This document shows, one piece after another, positions 1 through 6,794 of a stretch of 15,046 nt of DNA. Made by a program: the position numbers and the translations under genes. How positions within the stretch are numbered: the stretch's first letter is position 1; each line of letters begins with the position of its first letter. The notes under the pieces were generated by a model, which saw only the letters and a list, made by a program, of their open reading frames with translations, searched no databases and was not told the origin of the DNA. The stretch is from Desulfofustis sp. (GTDB lineage Bacteria > Desulfobacterota > Desulfobulbia > Desulfobulbales > Desulfocapsaceae). The stretch spans positions 1 to 15,046 of the forward strand of contig JARFQM010000448.1 in the NCBI GenBank assembly GCA_029287755.1, written 5' to 3'.

Positions 1-91
1 CACATGGCTCCACGATTTTAATTTTATGACAGCAGTGGGTGGCCCAGAAACCTGCCATTCTGCGTCTTGTCCAGGCAACGAGAGACGCCTT

Positions 92-676
92 TCATGGGGT
101 GGCTCTCACTCCCCGCCATGAACACTCCCAGCACTCTTCAAGATATTCACTCAGAGGGCTTTCGAGAATGCCGTCAATTCTCAGAAACACCATGCGGATG
201 GCAGATCCGAAAATGGCATTCATGGCGACATTGGGGTCGATGTCTCTGATCTCTCCGGTTTCCTGCCCCATTTCCACCCACGATTTCATTTTTAAAAATG
301 GGAGTGAGGCGAAAGCGGTCTTTTCAACCGGCATGAACTCCCTGTGTTTGGTGTACAGGAGATATTGCATGGATTCGGGCGTTTTCTCTGTATGCTCAAA
401 TATATGACGAACCGCCTCATAACAGCAGTCATGCATACTTTCGTGTTTTTGCTCGATCTCGCACAACGCCTCGTAGAGGCAATTCTCCAGGTTGCTGTAA
501 AGGGTAACAGCGATGGACTCCTTGTTTTCAAAATAGTTGTAGAGAGACCCGACACTCATTTTGGAGGCGAACTGGATGTCGTTGACCGTGGTGTTGAAAT
601 ACCCCCTTTCGGTGAACAACTTCAATGCCGCTTCGAGGATCCTCTCCTGACGCTCTTTTTTCTTGGAATTATTCAT
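92..676 (-). CDS. TetR/AcrR family transcriptional regulator
   Basis: A 194-residue protein with the usual TetR layout. The N-terminal three-helix DNA-binding domain covers about residues 10-54 and includes ERILEAALKLFTERGY, then the recognition-helix region SVGSLYNYFENKES (41-54). The rest is a helical ligand-binding and dimer domain without a recognisable signature, so the ligand cannot be named. It is divergent from the YghX-like hydrolase, with 195 bases between the two starts. TetR proteins usually repress themselves and a divergent neighbour, so the hydrolase is the obvious candidate target (inference). The ATG at 676 gives the expected Lys-rich N-terminus ahead of the first helix, but no clear Shine-Dalgarno site precedes it. 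The family call is secure; the target is not. Confidence 0.93.
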   Translation of the reverse strand: MNNSKKKERQERILEAALKLFTERGYFNTTVNDIQFASKMSVGSLYNYFENKESIAVTLYSNLENCLYEALCEIEQKHESMHDCCYEAVRHIFEHTEKTPESMQYLLYTKHREFMPVEKTAFASLPFLKMKSWVEMGQETGEIRDIDPNVAMNAIFGSAIRMVFLRIDGILESPLSEYLEECWECSWRGVRATP

Positions 677-746
677 TTTTTAAAATGTTTGCAGTGATGG
701 TGACGACCCAGTAACGGCAATCTGATGGGTCGCAGCTGATAATATT

Positions 747-810
747 TTAATAACCATATCATAATTAACCGAATTTGCAGGAGCTTTAATATGGGTTAAT
801 AGTTAATATT
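747..810. promoter_or_regulatory. AT-rich divergent control region with an inverted repeat
   Basis: The 195 bases between the TetR start and the hydrolase start hold a conspicuously AT-rich stretch. ATTAACC (764-770) is repeated inverted as GGTTAAT (794-800), and related half-sites TTAATAACC (747-755) and AGTTAATATT (801-810) flank it. This is the natural place for both promoters and a TetR operator. No convincing -35/-10 pair could be fixed, and the 23-base spacer is long for a single TetR site. The call is tentative and rests on position plus the repeated TTAAC element. Confidence 0.3.
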
Positions 811-871
811 TAGATCTGTTCCACCGCACATCGCAGTTTCACGATCAGGATCTAACAACAGGAGAAAGAAA

Positions 872-1753
872 ATGACAGAAGATTATATTGATCCCCAGGT
901 TTACGATCTTTACGACGAGTATTGCCACACCCAGATGACCCGCCGCGAGTTTCTCAACCGGGCTTCGGCGCTCGTGGTGGCCAGCGGCTCGGCAATGGTC
1001 ATGGCGGAAGCCCTGCTGCCGCGCTATGCGAACGCACAGACGATCTCTTTTACCGATGAGAGAATCAAGCCCCTCTATGTGGATTACGATTCTCCCGGCG
1101 GGTCGTCCGGAAAAATGCGCGGCTACCTGGTCAAACCTGCCGGAGACGGACCGTTTCCGGCGGTTCTGGTCATCCACGAGAATCGAGGACTGAATCCTTA
1201 CATAGAAGATGTTGCCCGCCGCTTCGCTGTCGAAGGATTTCTCGCCCTTGCTCCCGACGGCCTCGCCCCGATAGGCGGGTATCCGGGCAACGATGACGAC
1301 GGGAAGGTTATGCAGAAGTCCCTGGACAGGGATAAACTCTTTACCGACTTGCTGAACAGTGCGAAGTTTCTCAAATCCCATGAACTGTCAACGGGCAAAC
1401 TCGGAGCAACGGGATTCTGTTACGGCGGCGGCGTGGTCAACAAGCTGGCGGTGGTTATGGGTGGTGATCTGAACGCCGGGGTTCCCTTTTACGGCAGTGC
1501 CCCTGAAACGGAAGATGTAGTCAAGATCGAGGCACCGCTGATGATCCAGTACGCCGAGGATGATCCACGGGTGAACGCCAGCCAGGCCGACTACAGAAAA
1601 GCTCTGGAGGACAATGGCAAGGAATTCGTCATGCACACCTATGACGGCACACGCCACGGATTTCACAACGATTCCACTCCCCGGTACAACGAAGCACAGG
1701 CACAGCTTGCCTGGGACCGGACAGTTTCGTTCTTTAAAGAGCACCTCTCCTAA
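872..1753 (+). CDS. yghX: Tat-exported dienelactone hydrolase family protein (YghX-like)
   Basis: A 293-residue alpha/beta hydrolase of the dienelactone hydrolase family, closely resembling E. coli YghX. Shared blocks include HENRGLNPYIEDVARR, APDG...GGYPGNDD and HGFHNDSTPRYN. The apparent catalytic triad is Cys183 (GFCYGGG), Asp230 or Asp231 (AEDDPR) and His262 (RHGFHND). A Cys nucleophile is typical of the family. About 22 residues precede a Tat-like signal, TRREFLNRAS (23-32), followed by a hydrophobic stretch and a probable ANA|Q cleavage near residue 55, so the enzyme is predicted to be periplasmic. An AGGAG Shine-Dalgarno at 860-864 supports the start. The natural substrate is unknown; family members cleave lactones and esters. 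It is divergent from a TetR regulator, which probably controls it. Confidence 0.93.
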   Translation: MTEDYIDPQVYDLYDEYCHTQMTRREFLNRASALVVASGSAMVMAEALLPRYANAQTISFTDERIKPLYVDYDSPGGSSGKMRGYLVKPAGDGPFPAVLVIHENRGLNPYIEDVARRFAVEGFLALAPDGLAPIGGYPGNDDDGKVMQKSLDRDKLFTDLLNSAKFLKSHELSTGKLGATGFCYGGGVVNKLAVVMGGDLNAGVPFYGSAPETEDVVKIEAPLMIQYAEDDPRVNASQADYRKALEDNGKEFVMHTYDGTRHGFHNDSTPRYNEAQAQLAWDRTVSFFKEHLS

Positions 1754-1767
1754 CTGGTTTACACTTT

Positions 1768-1805
1768 GGCCAAACCGGCTGCCCTTTCGGAAAGCCGGTT
1801 TGGCC
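1768..1805. terminator. Strong perfect hairpin after the hydrolase gene
   Basis: GGCCAAACCGGCT (1768-1780) pairs perfectly with AGCCGGTTTGGCC (1793-1805), a 13-bp GC-rich stem. The 12-base loop contains a further CTTT/AAAG pairing possibility. It begins 15 bases after the hydrolase stop and lies before the binding-protein gene. No T-run follows on either strand, so it is not a classical intrinsic terminator. It may act as a Rho-assisted terminator, as an mRNA 3'-end stabiliser that separates the hydrolase from the transporter genes, or as a copy of a dispersed palindrome. Confidence 0.5.
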
Positions 1806-1927
1806 TGGTCAATCACCGCAGCGACCGAATCCTTTCTGCCATATAGGTACCTCCCCCAATTGCAGATGAACTCGCCGGTCTTATACTGATGGAAGTCATC
1901 CGCAAAATTCATTCAGAGGAGTACGAC

Positions 1928-2716
1928 ATGCGACGACATATCATATATTTTCTATTCGTTATTCTCGCCACAGTGGCACTAACAACCACCGGAGCAGCAC
2001 AGCCGGAAAGCCGCCTGCACCAGATCCTCAAAGCAGGCGAATTGAGGGTCGGTACCACCGGCGACTGGAACCCAATGACGGTACGCGACCCGGCCAGCAA
2101 CAGCTACAAGGGGTTCGACATCGATGTGATGAAGGAGTTGGCCAACGATCTGGGGGTGAAGCTTACCTTTGTCCCCACCGACTGGAAAACCCTGGTGAAT
2201 GGAATTATCGCCGACAAGTACGACATGAGCACCAGTGCCTCGGTAACCCCTGCCAGAATAAGGACAGTAGGGTTCACCACGTCTTATTATCAGGTAAGCA
2301 CCGTTCCCCTGACCCTGGAAAAGAACCTGGAGCAATTCCGGGACTGGAGCGACATCGATAAGCCCGAGGTATCCGTGGCGGTAACCCTGGGCACCTCCCA
2401 GGAGCAGCAGGTTAAAACGTTCTTCCCCAATGCCAAGATCAGAAGCATAGAGGCGCCTGCGCGTGATTTCCAAGAAGTACTGGCGGGACGGGCCCTGGTA
2501 TCGGTGACCAGCAACCTGGAGGCTTCCCTGCTCACCCAGGCCCATCAACAGCTTGCCGTGGTTCCTGTTTCAGAACCGCGGACTCCCGCCGATCTGGCTT
2601 TCATCGTGGCCCAGGACGACCAGGTCTGGCTCAATTACCTCAATCACTGGATCACCATCAAGCTCAATCGAGGCTTTTTCGATGAATTGAAGAAAAAATG
2701 GATGCCTGGAATCTGA
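1928..2716 (+). CDS. Periplasmic type 3 solute-binding protein, PheC (cyclohexadienyl dehydratase)-like
   Basis: A 262-residue exported protein of the bacterial extracellular solute-binding family 3. The signal peptide spans about residues 1-24 (cleavage GAA|Q). The start of the mature protein, ESRLHQILKAGELRVGTTGD, resembles Pseudomonas PheC, an enzyme that evolved from amino-acid-binding proteins. The ligand-carboxylate Arg of the family is present (TPAR, Arg110). In the second lobe the TSNLEASL stretch puts Glu198 where PheC has its catalytic Glu (TDAIEARL). The Asp that usually holds the amino group is replaced by Ser195. It may bind an atypical ligand or be an enzyme. The in-frame ATG at 1889 was rejected: AGAGGAG at 1915-1921 and the signal peptide favour 1928. 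The permease follows 46 bases later and is probably cotranscribed. Confidence 0.85.
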   Translation: MRRHIIYFLFVILATVALTTTGAAQPESRLHQILKAGELRVGTTGDWNPMTVRDPASNSYKGFDIDVMKELANDLGVKLTFVPTDWKTLVNGIIADKYDMSTSASVTPARIRTVGFTTSYYQVSTVPLTLEKNLEQFRDWSDIDKPEVSVAVTLGTSQEQQVKTFFPNAKIRSIEAPARDFQEVLAGRALVSVTSNLEASLLTQAHQQLAVVPVSEPRTPADLAFIVAQDDQVWLNYLNHWITIKLNRGFFDELKKKWMPGI

Positions 2717-2762
2717 GCATCCGCAGCGCCCGGTCACCTCGATACCTTTCACCGGGGAGAAG

Positions 2763-3521
2763 ATGAGCGCCAAGCCCTTTCTGGCGGGACTGGCGTTGTG
2801 CTGCGCTGTCGGTGCCATCCTGACCGGCTGTTCCAGCTCAACCTACGAATGGGGCTGGTTCGAAATCATGCCGACCACCGACCAGGGTGCTGCCAATCTC
2901 AAGTTTCTTGCCGGCGGAGTCTGGCTTACCCTGGCCTTGTCGTTGACGTCCATCTTCTTCTCCATCCTGATCGGGTTGTTCATTGCCCTGACGGGAATCT
3001 CTGAGATAGCGTGGCTGCGCTGGGCTAATCTGACCTACGTCGAGATCTTTCGGGCCATCCCGATTCTGGTGCTGATACTCTGGGTTTACTATGGACTTCC
3101 GGTGGTTCTCGGTATTTCCATGAATCCGTTCACGGCCGGTGTTGTCGCCCTGGCTATCAGCGACAGTGCTTTTGAGGCAGAAATTTTCAGGGCCGGAATC
3201 CAGTCCATCGGCAGGGGCCAGATAGAGGCCGCCGACTCGCTCGGTCTCAACTATTACCAGAAAATGCGGGTGATCATCCTGCCCCAGGCGGTGCGCCGAA
3301 TTCTGCCGCCTCTTGGCAATCAATTCGTCTACATGCTGAAGATGTCCTCCCTGGTATCCATAATCGGCCTGCAGGAGTTGACCAGGCGAGCCAACGAGCT
3401 CACGGTTACGGTGTACCGGCCCCTGGAGATCTACACGGTGCTGGTGGTCGAGTACCTTCTGCTGATCCTCATGTTTTCCTGGATGGTTCGCCGGCTGGAG
3501 CAGCGCTTGAAATTACACTAG
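2763..3521 (+). CDS. Amino-acid-type ABC transporter permease (HisM/GlnP family)
   Basis: A 252-residue inner-membrane permease of the polar amino acid uptake family. Several hydrophobic spans surround the cytoplasmic coupling loop, which carries the EAA signature EAADSLGLNYYQKM (from Glu155) and then LPQAVRRILPPLGNQF, where the ATPase docks. YVEIFRAIPILVLILW is also typical. Before the usual first span there is an extra hydrophobic N-terminus ending in ILTGCSS (Cys23), which looks like a lipoprotein lipobox. Start 2763 has GGGGAG just upstream. It follows the binding-protein gene and probably works with it. No ATPase gene (GlnQ/HisP type) is present in the window, so the transporter is incomplete here; a shared or distant ATPase would be needed. 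The family is certain and the substrate unknown. Confidence 0.92.
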   Translation: MSAKPFLAGLALCCAVGAILTGCSSSTYEWGWFEIMPTTDQGAANLKFLAGGVWLTLALSLTSIFFSILIGLFIALTGISEIAWLRWANLTYVEIFRAIPILVLILWVYYGLPVVLGISMNPFTAGVVALAISDSAFEAEIFRAGIQSIGRGQIEAADSLGLNYYQKMRVIILPQAVRRILPPLGNQFVYMLKMSSLVSIIGLQELTRRANELTVTVYRPLEIYTVLVVEYLLLILMFSWMVRRLEQRLKLH

Positions 3522-3745
3522 CGCTCATCGCCCAGCGTTTCCGGCATGTCGAATTTTCTCATCGACGGTCGCCGCTTTCTAAACCGGCAAGAGTTCAAGC
3601 TCTCGGTTCTCATCTGGTGAACAAATAGGCAGACCCTTCGTTATAGTTTTTTCCAATTTGTGTTATCGGAATTATTTGGGTAAAGGTAAAGGCACACAGT
3701 CAACGGATGCAGAAACTTCAAATCAACCAGAAGAGGATCACCCCG
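3522..3745. other. Intergenic stretch between permease and rhodanese genes
   Basis: About 220 bases without a convincing gene. It contains an imperfect hairpin (AACCG 3582-3586 with CGGTT 3604-3608, and AGAG 3590-3593 with CTCT 3600-3603, leaving a three-base bulge). This could end the transporter transcript. An AT-rich patch from about 3640 to 3680 may hold the promoter of the rhodanese gene. No clear -35/-10 pair was identified. Confidence 0.3.
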
Positions 3746-4162
3746 ATGAAGACTATTTTTACCCTGCTTGCACTTGTTGCATTGGCGCCCGCTGCCATCG
3801 CGGCCCAGTACAACTACATAAGCCCGGATGAGCTGAAGGAGCGGATACACGCCAACGAGGATCTGCTGATCATTGACATCCAGGTCGAGGAGGAATTCAA
3901 GCAGCACCATATCCCCGGCTCGCTTGCCACCCATGCCTATCCGGTAAAATCCAGCAGCGAGCGGGACCGGCTCAATCCAGTTCTTGAACTGCAGCGCAAC
4001 GATTCGAGGCCTGTCGTTATCGTCTGTCCGCGCGGCGCCGGGGGAGCAAAACGCACCTACGATTATCTGGCGGCCAACGGCATCTCCGAAGATCGTCTGT
4101 GGATTTTAGAAAAAGGAATGTCGGGCTGGAAATTTGAGAACTTGACCACTGCCCTCAATTGA
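3746..4162 (+). CDS. Periplasmic single-domain rhodanese-like protein
   Basis: A 138-residue protein with a cleavable signal peptide (MKTIFTLLALVALAPAAIAA, residues 1-20) followed by one rhodanese domain. ISPDELKERI, LLIIDIQVEEEFKQHHIPGS (the conserved D-x-R/Q..E-x..H-I-P-G region) and VVIVCPRGAGGAKR are recognisable. Cys94 begins the active-site loop and is the expected sulfur or phosphate-like acceptor, so the fold appears catalytically competent. Such exported rhodaneses are thought to handle sulfane sulfur or act in envelope redox chemistry; the substrate is unknown. An upstream in-frame ATG at 3707 was rejected because it would bury the signal peptide. AGAGG at 3732-3736 serves the ATG at 3746. 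The gene is followed by a terminator-like stem. Confidence 0.88.
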   Translation: MKTIFTLLALVALAPAAIAAQYNYISPDELKERIHANEDLLIIDIQVEEEFKQHHIPGSLATHAYPVKSSSERDRLNPVLELQRNDSRPVVIVCPRGAGGAKRTYDYLAANGISEDRLWILEKGMSGWKFENLTTALN

Positions 4163-4185
4163 ATCGGGGCAGACTCCGATGCTTT

Positions 4186-4220
4186 AGGCGGTAAACCGGT
4201 TAACTGCTGTTTTACCGCTT
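4186..4220. terminator. Probable terminator between convergent genes
   Basis: GCGGTAAA (4188-4195) pairs with TTTACCGC (4211-4218). One G-U and one A-U pair extend the stem outward to about 10 bp, with a 15-base loop. A short T-rich tail (TTTC) follows on the plus strand. It sits between the convergent rhodanese and HupE-like genes, where a terminator is expected, mainly for the rhodanese transcript. Confidence 0.5.
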
Positions 4221-4228
4221 TCCCGCGG

Positions 4229-4843
4229 TCAACCTATCTGCCTTTGGAAATACCAGGCAATCATCAGGATCCCGCAGGCCGCCACCCAACTGCCCATCAC
4301 CCTGACAACAATTCTCGCCCAGTAGCGCTTGAGCGAGACAACGAGCGCACTCAGAAGAGTGACGAGGACGAAAAGTGCTCCCATGATCCCGAGAATTGCC
4401 GGTCCGCCCGGTCCAGATTGCAGGATCAATCCGTTGAGAACACCGTGAACCAGTCCAACCAGAGCCGTCAACGGAGCAATAAACTGCACGGGCAGTTTCG
4501 CATCGGCGGCCACCAGCCCTCCCAGCAGCAGGAAGGACAGAGCCGGCACGGGAAGGGTGTTCACCAGGTCGAGCCGGAGTCCAATCAGGCCCCCCGCGCA
4601 CCAGGCTGCGGGCAGCATGAACATCGCCCAGCGGCCGGCCCGCGGGCCCCTCAATCCGCAATATAACGATAAGGCGATCACCGGCACGAGATCTTCGGGA
4701 GTAAGCAGGAGATGGCCGATCCCGTCATAGACCGGCCCCATGCCGGTATTGACCAGGTGAGCCCAGGCCGGCGACGGCAGCAGTAAGGCGGCCGCGGACA
4801 ATGCGCAAAGCACGGGTGCAGATCGAGTGTAGTGGTCCGTCAT
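4229..4843 (-). CDS. HupE/UreJ family membrane protein (short form)
   Basis: A 204-residue polytopic membrane protein. A signal peptide (to about Ala28) precedes roughly six hydrophobic spans. The mature protein is predicted to start at His29, and the motif DGIGH (40-44) plus GLVHG (His133) match the His/Asp-bearing spans of HupE/UreJ proteins. The family is associated with nickel or cobalt handling for hydrogenase and urease, but neither enzyme is seen here, so the metal is unproven. It starts one base after the stop of the longer HupE-type gene, with GGGGA a few bases before its ATG, so the two are translationally coupled. It is the last gene of the ppi-hupE-hupE operon. Confidence 0.82.
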   Translation of the reverse strand: MTDHYTRSAPVLCALSAAALLLPSPAWAHLVNTGMGPVYDGIGHLLLTPEDLVPVIALSLYCGLRGPRAGRWAMFMLPAAWCAGGLIGLRLDLVNTLPVPALSFLLLGGLVAADAKLPVQFIAPLTALVGLVHGVLNGLILQSGPGGPAILGIMGALFVLVTLLSALVVSLKRYWARIVVRVMGSWVAACGILMIAWYFQRQIG

Positions 4844-4844
4844 G

Positions 4845-5849
4845 TTAAAATCCCCTGATCAGCATCACCGTGCGCTGAATGGTCCAATAGGCTCCGAGGC
4901 TCCCCACCGTGTAACCTGGCAGCCACACTATCCAGCGCGGCCACCTGACCTGCAGAACCCTGAAGGCCCAGACCAGGCCCAGGGCAATGATTACGAAGAG
5001 CAGCTGGCCCAGCTCGACCCCGACATTGAAGCAGAGCAGCGCCCAGGGCAATTCGGCCCGGGGCATTCCCGTGGTCGACAACCCGCTGGCAAAGCCGAAA
5101 CCATGCAGGAGCCCGAAACCAAAGGCAATGAGCCATGGGTAGCGGATAGTCAGGCTGGTCTGCCCTCTTTTGACCCGGACTATCTCCGGTCCCAAAAATA
5201 AAATCGACAGGGCAATTGCTGCATTCAACGGCGGCAGGGGCGCCTGGGCATAGCCGAGGGTGGCGATGCCGAGGGTGATTGAATGGGCAACCGTGAACGA
5301 GGTGATGGTTTTGATCAGCATCACTCTGCTCTTCACTATCAACAGCAGACCAAGGACAAAGAGGAGATGATCGATGCCCAGCAGAATATGATGGAAGCCT
5401 AGAAATAGGTATTCACGCGAGGTCTCATGCCAGGGCCGCTCTCCCCTGAGCTCGGTCCAGGGTTTCGTGGGCCTGACTACACTGGTGGCCTGACTGGCGT
5501 CGGCCCGCTTGACCCGCACATAGACATCGGAGATGGTGGTCTCGAGCCCGGGGAACTGAAGTATAGATCCGTCGATTCCCCGCTGACCGGTGCTAACGAC
5601 CCGTTCGAAAACGATGTCATTGGCCCGCCGGCGCTCGGTCGGCTGGCCCAGCGTCTGCCAGCCCTCCGGCAGTTCCAGACGGGCCGGATGCGGTTTGCCG
5701 TAATAGATGGGAGCCCGCCAGACCACCCTGAATCGGTCAGGGCCGATCTCTTCAATTTCAACGGTACCCGGCTGGCTTTCATGGCCCAGAGCCGACTGGG
5801 GCAGCACCACCCAGAAGAGAAAAATAAGTAAAAAAATCAACCGATTCAT
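4845..5849 (-). CDS. HupE/UreJ family membrane protein with periplasmic N-terminal domain
   Basis: A 334-residue protein. The signal peptide (1-22, ALG|H) leaves His23 as the predicted first mature residue. About 110 residues of beta-rich periplasmic domain follow (24-140), then a membrane domain of about six or seven spans. The membrane part carries the family motifs GFHHILLGIDHLLFVLG (His153, His154, Asp160, His161), FTVAHSITL (His189), GLLHGFGFA (His249) and FNVGVELGQ (274-282). These His/Asp residues line the putative metal path in the family. It lies 19 bases after the parvulin-like gene and one base before the short HupE-type gene. Transport of a divalent metal is inferred from the family only. 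Confidence 0.87.
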   Translation of the reverse strand: MNRLIFLLIFLFWVVLPQSALGHESQPGTVEIEEIGPDRFRVVWRAPIYYGKPHPARLELPEGWQTLGQPTERRRANDIVFERVVSTGQRGIDGSILQFPGLETTISDVYVRVKRADASQATSVVRPTKPWTELRGERPWHETSREYLFLGFHHILLGIDHLLFVLGLLLIVKSRVMLIKTITSFTVAHSITLGIATLGYAQAPLPPLNAAIALSILFLGPEIVRVKRGQTSLTIRYPWLIAFGFGLLHGFGFASGLSTTGMPRAELPWALLCFNVGVELGQLLFVIIALGLVWAFRVLQVRWPRWIVWLPGYTVGSLGAYWTIQRTVMLIRGF

Positions 5850-5868
5850 ATAGCCAGTTCGCGTTGGA

Positions 5869-6717
5869 TCATGATTTTGGCGAGTTGTCTGCTTCTATTA
5901 CAACCGTGTATTTCTCTCGCAGGCTCGAGTAGATCTTCTCCTTCAACTCCTGGCGCTGTTGCAGCTCATACTCACGCTCCACTTGAGGGCGAATTTCTGC
6001 CAGTTGCGGATCGCTGCCCTCGCTGCGCTCCTCTATCAGCACCAGGTGGAACCCGTAGCCCGAGCGAACCGGCCCTTGCCAGGTACCGATTTCCAGGCCG
6101 TTCAAGTGCTCGGTAAAATCACTGCCGAACTGACGGTTGATGACACTGGCGGGCGAGAGCGGAAAGGTCCTGGGCAGCATGATCGAGTCACCCATTTGTT
6201 CCAGGTCCAGGTCATTCCCCGCCCGCTTCAGACGAGCCAGCAATTCCTCGGCATCCTTGTCGAGCCTGTGGGCGCGAGAAGTCGGGTTGAGGTAAACCTG
6301 AGAGAAGCGCAACCGCGGCTCTCGGCGGAACATCTCCCGATTCTCGGCCAGAAATTCCTCAAGCTGCTCATCCGCAGCGCTGCCCTGGTCGGAGATGTCT
6401 TCAAGCATGAGCTCAAGTTTCATGCGCAGACGCCTCCGGATATAGGGATCATCACGATCCAGCCCCAGAGCCAGACCCTCTCGATAGGCAATTTCCTCAC
6501 GGATCTTCTCCTCCAGCAATCCCTGGAGTTCCTTTTCCTGCGGCGGCCGCTGCCAGGTTCTTTCGAAATCGGCCTTCAAGAGGTTGATATCATTGTCGGT
6601 GACCACAATGGTGGTGTCCATCGACCGGTCCTCCTGCTGAAAAAAAGAGAACCCGAGAAACAGCAGTGCGCCGATGATGAGAAAGTGAACGAGTGGTTCG
6701 GTCAGGAGTTTTTTCAT
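5869..6717 (-). CDS. Membrane-anchored parvulin-type peptidyl-prolyl isomerase-like protein
   Basis: A 282-residue protein anchored by one N-terminal span (MKKLLTEPLVHFLIIGALL..., residues 8-26), with the rest in the periplasm. A charged helical SurA/PpiD-like region (40-130) is followed by a parvulin-like domain (about 137-228) including LRFSQVYLNP and SGYGFHLVLIEE (His224). The first catalytic His seen in many parvulins is replaced (FSQ), so activity may be weak and a chaperone role is possible. The frame is open upstream to a TTG at 6798, but ATG 6717 gives the canonical N-terminus of this subfamily, MKKLL.EPL.HFL. It is first in an operon with two HupE-type genes and presumably helps fold or assemble them. 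Confidence 0.85.
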   Translation of the reverse strand: MKKLLTEPLVHFLIIGALLFLGFSFFQQEDRSMDTTIVVTDNDINLLKADFERTWQRPPQEKELQGLLEEKIREEIAYREGLALGLDRDDPYIRRRLRMKLELMLEDISDQGSAADEQLEEFLAENREMFRREPRLRFSQVYLNPTSRAHRLDKDAEELLARLKRAGNDLDLEQMGDSIMLPRTFPLSPASVINRQFGSDFTEHLNGLEIGTWQGPVRSGYGFHLVLIEERSEGSDPQLAEIRPQVEREYELQQRQELKEKIYSSLREKYTVVIEADNSPKS

Positions 6718-6794
6718 GGTGGGGACTCTAATGATGGCTATGCATACAGGCATCGGTGTGGGCAGGCAGCCAGACCTGTGCCGGGCAGGTCCGT

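Noticed and set aside
1..91. Possible start of another minus-strand gene after the TetR gene (a short open frame from about 60 to the window edge)
   Set aside because: Fewer than 20 codons are visible, there is no ribosome site, and no recognisable sequence.
845..1381. Long minus-strand frame opposite the YghX-like gene
   Set aside because: Shadow of a well-supported gene with a catalytic triad on the plus strand; its own product has no family features.
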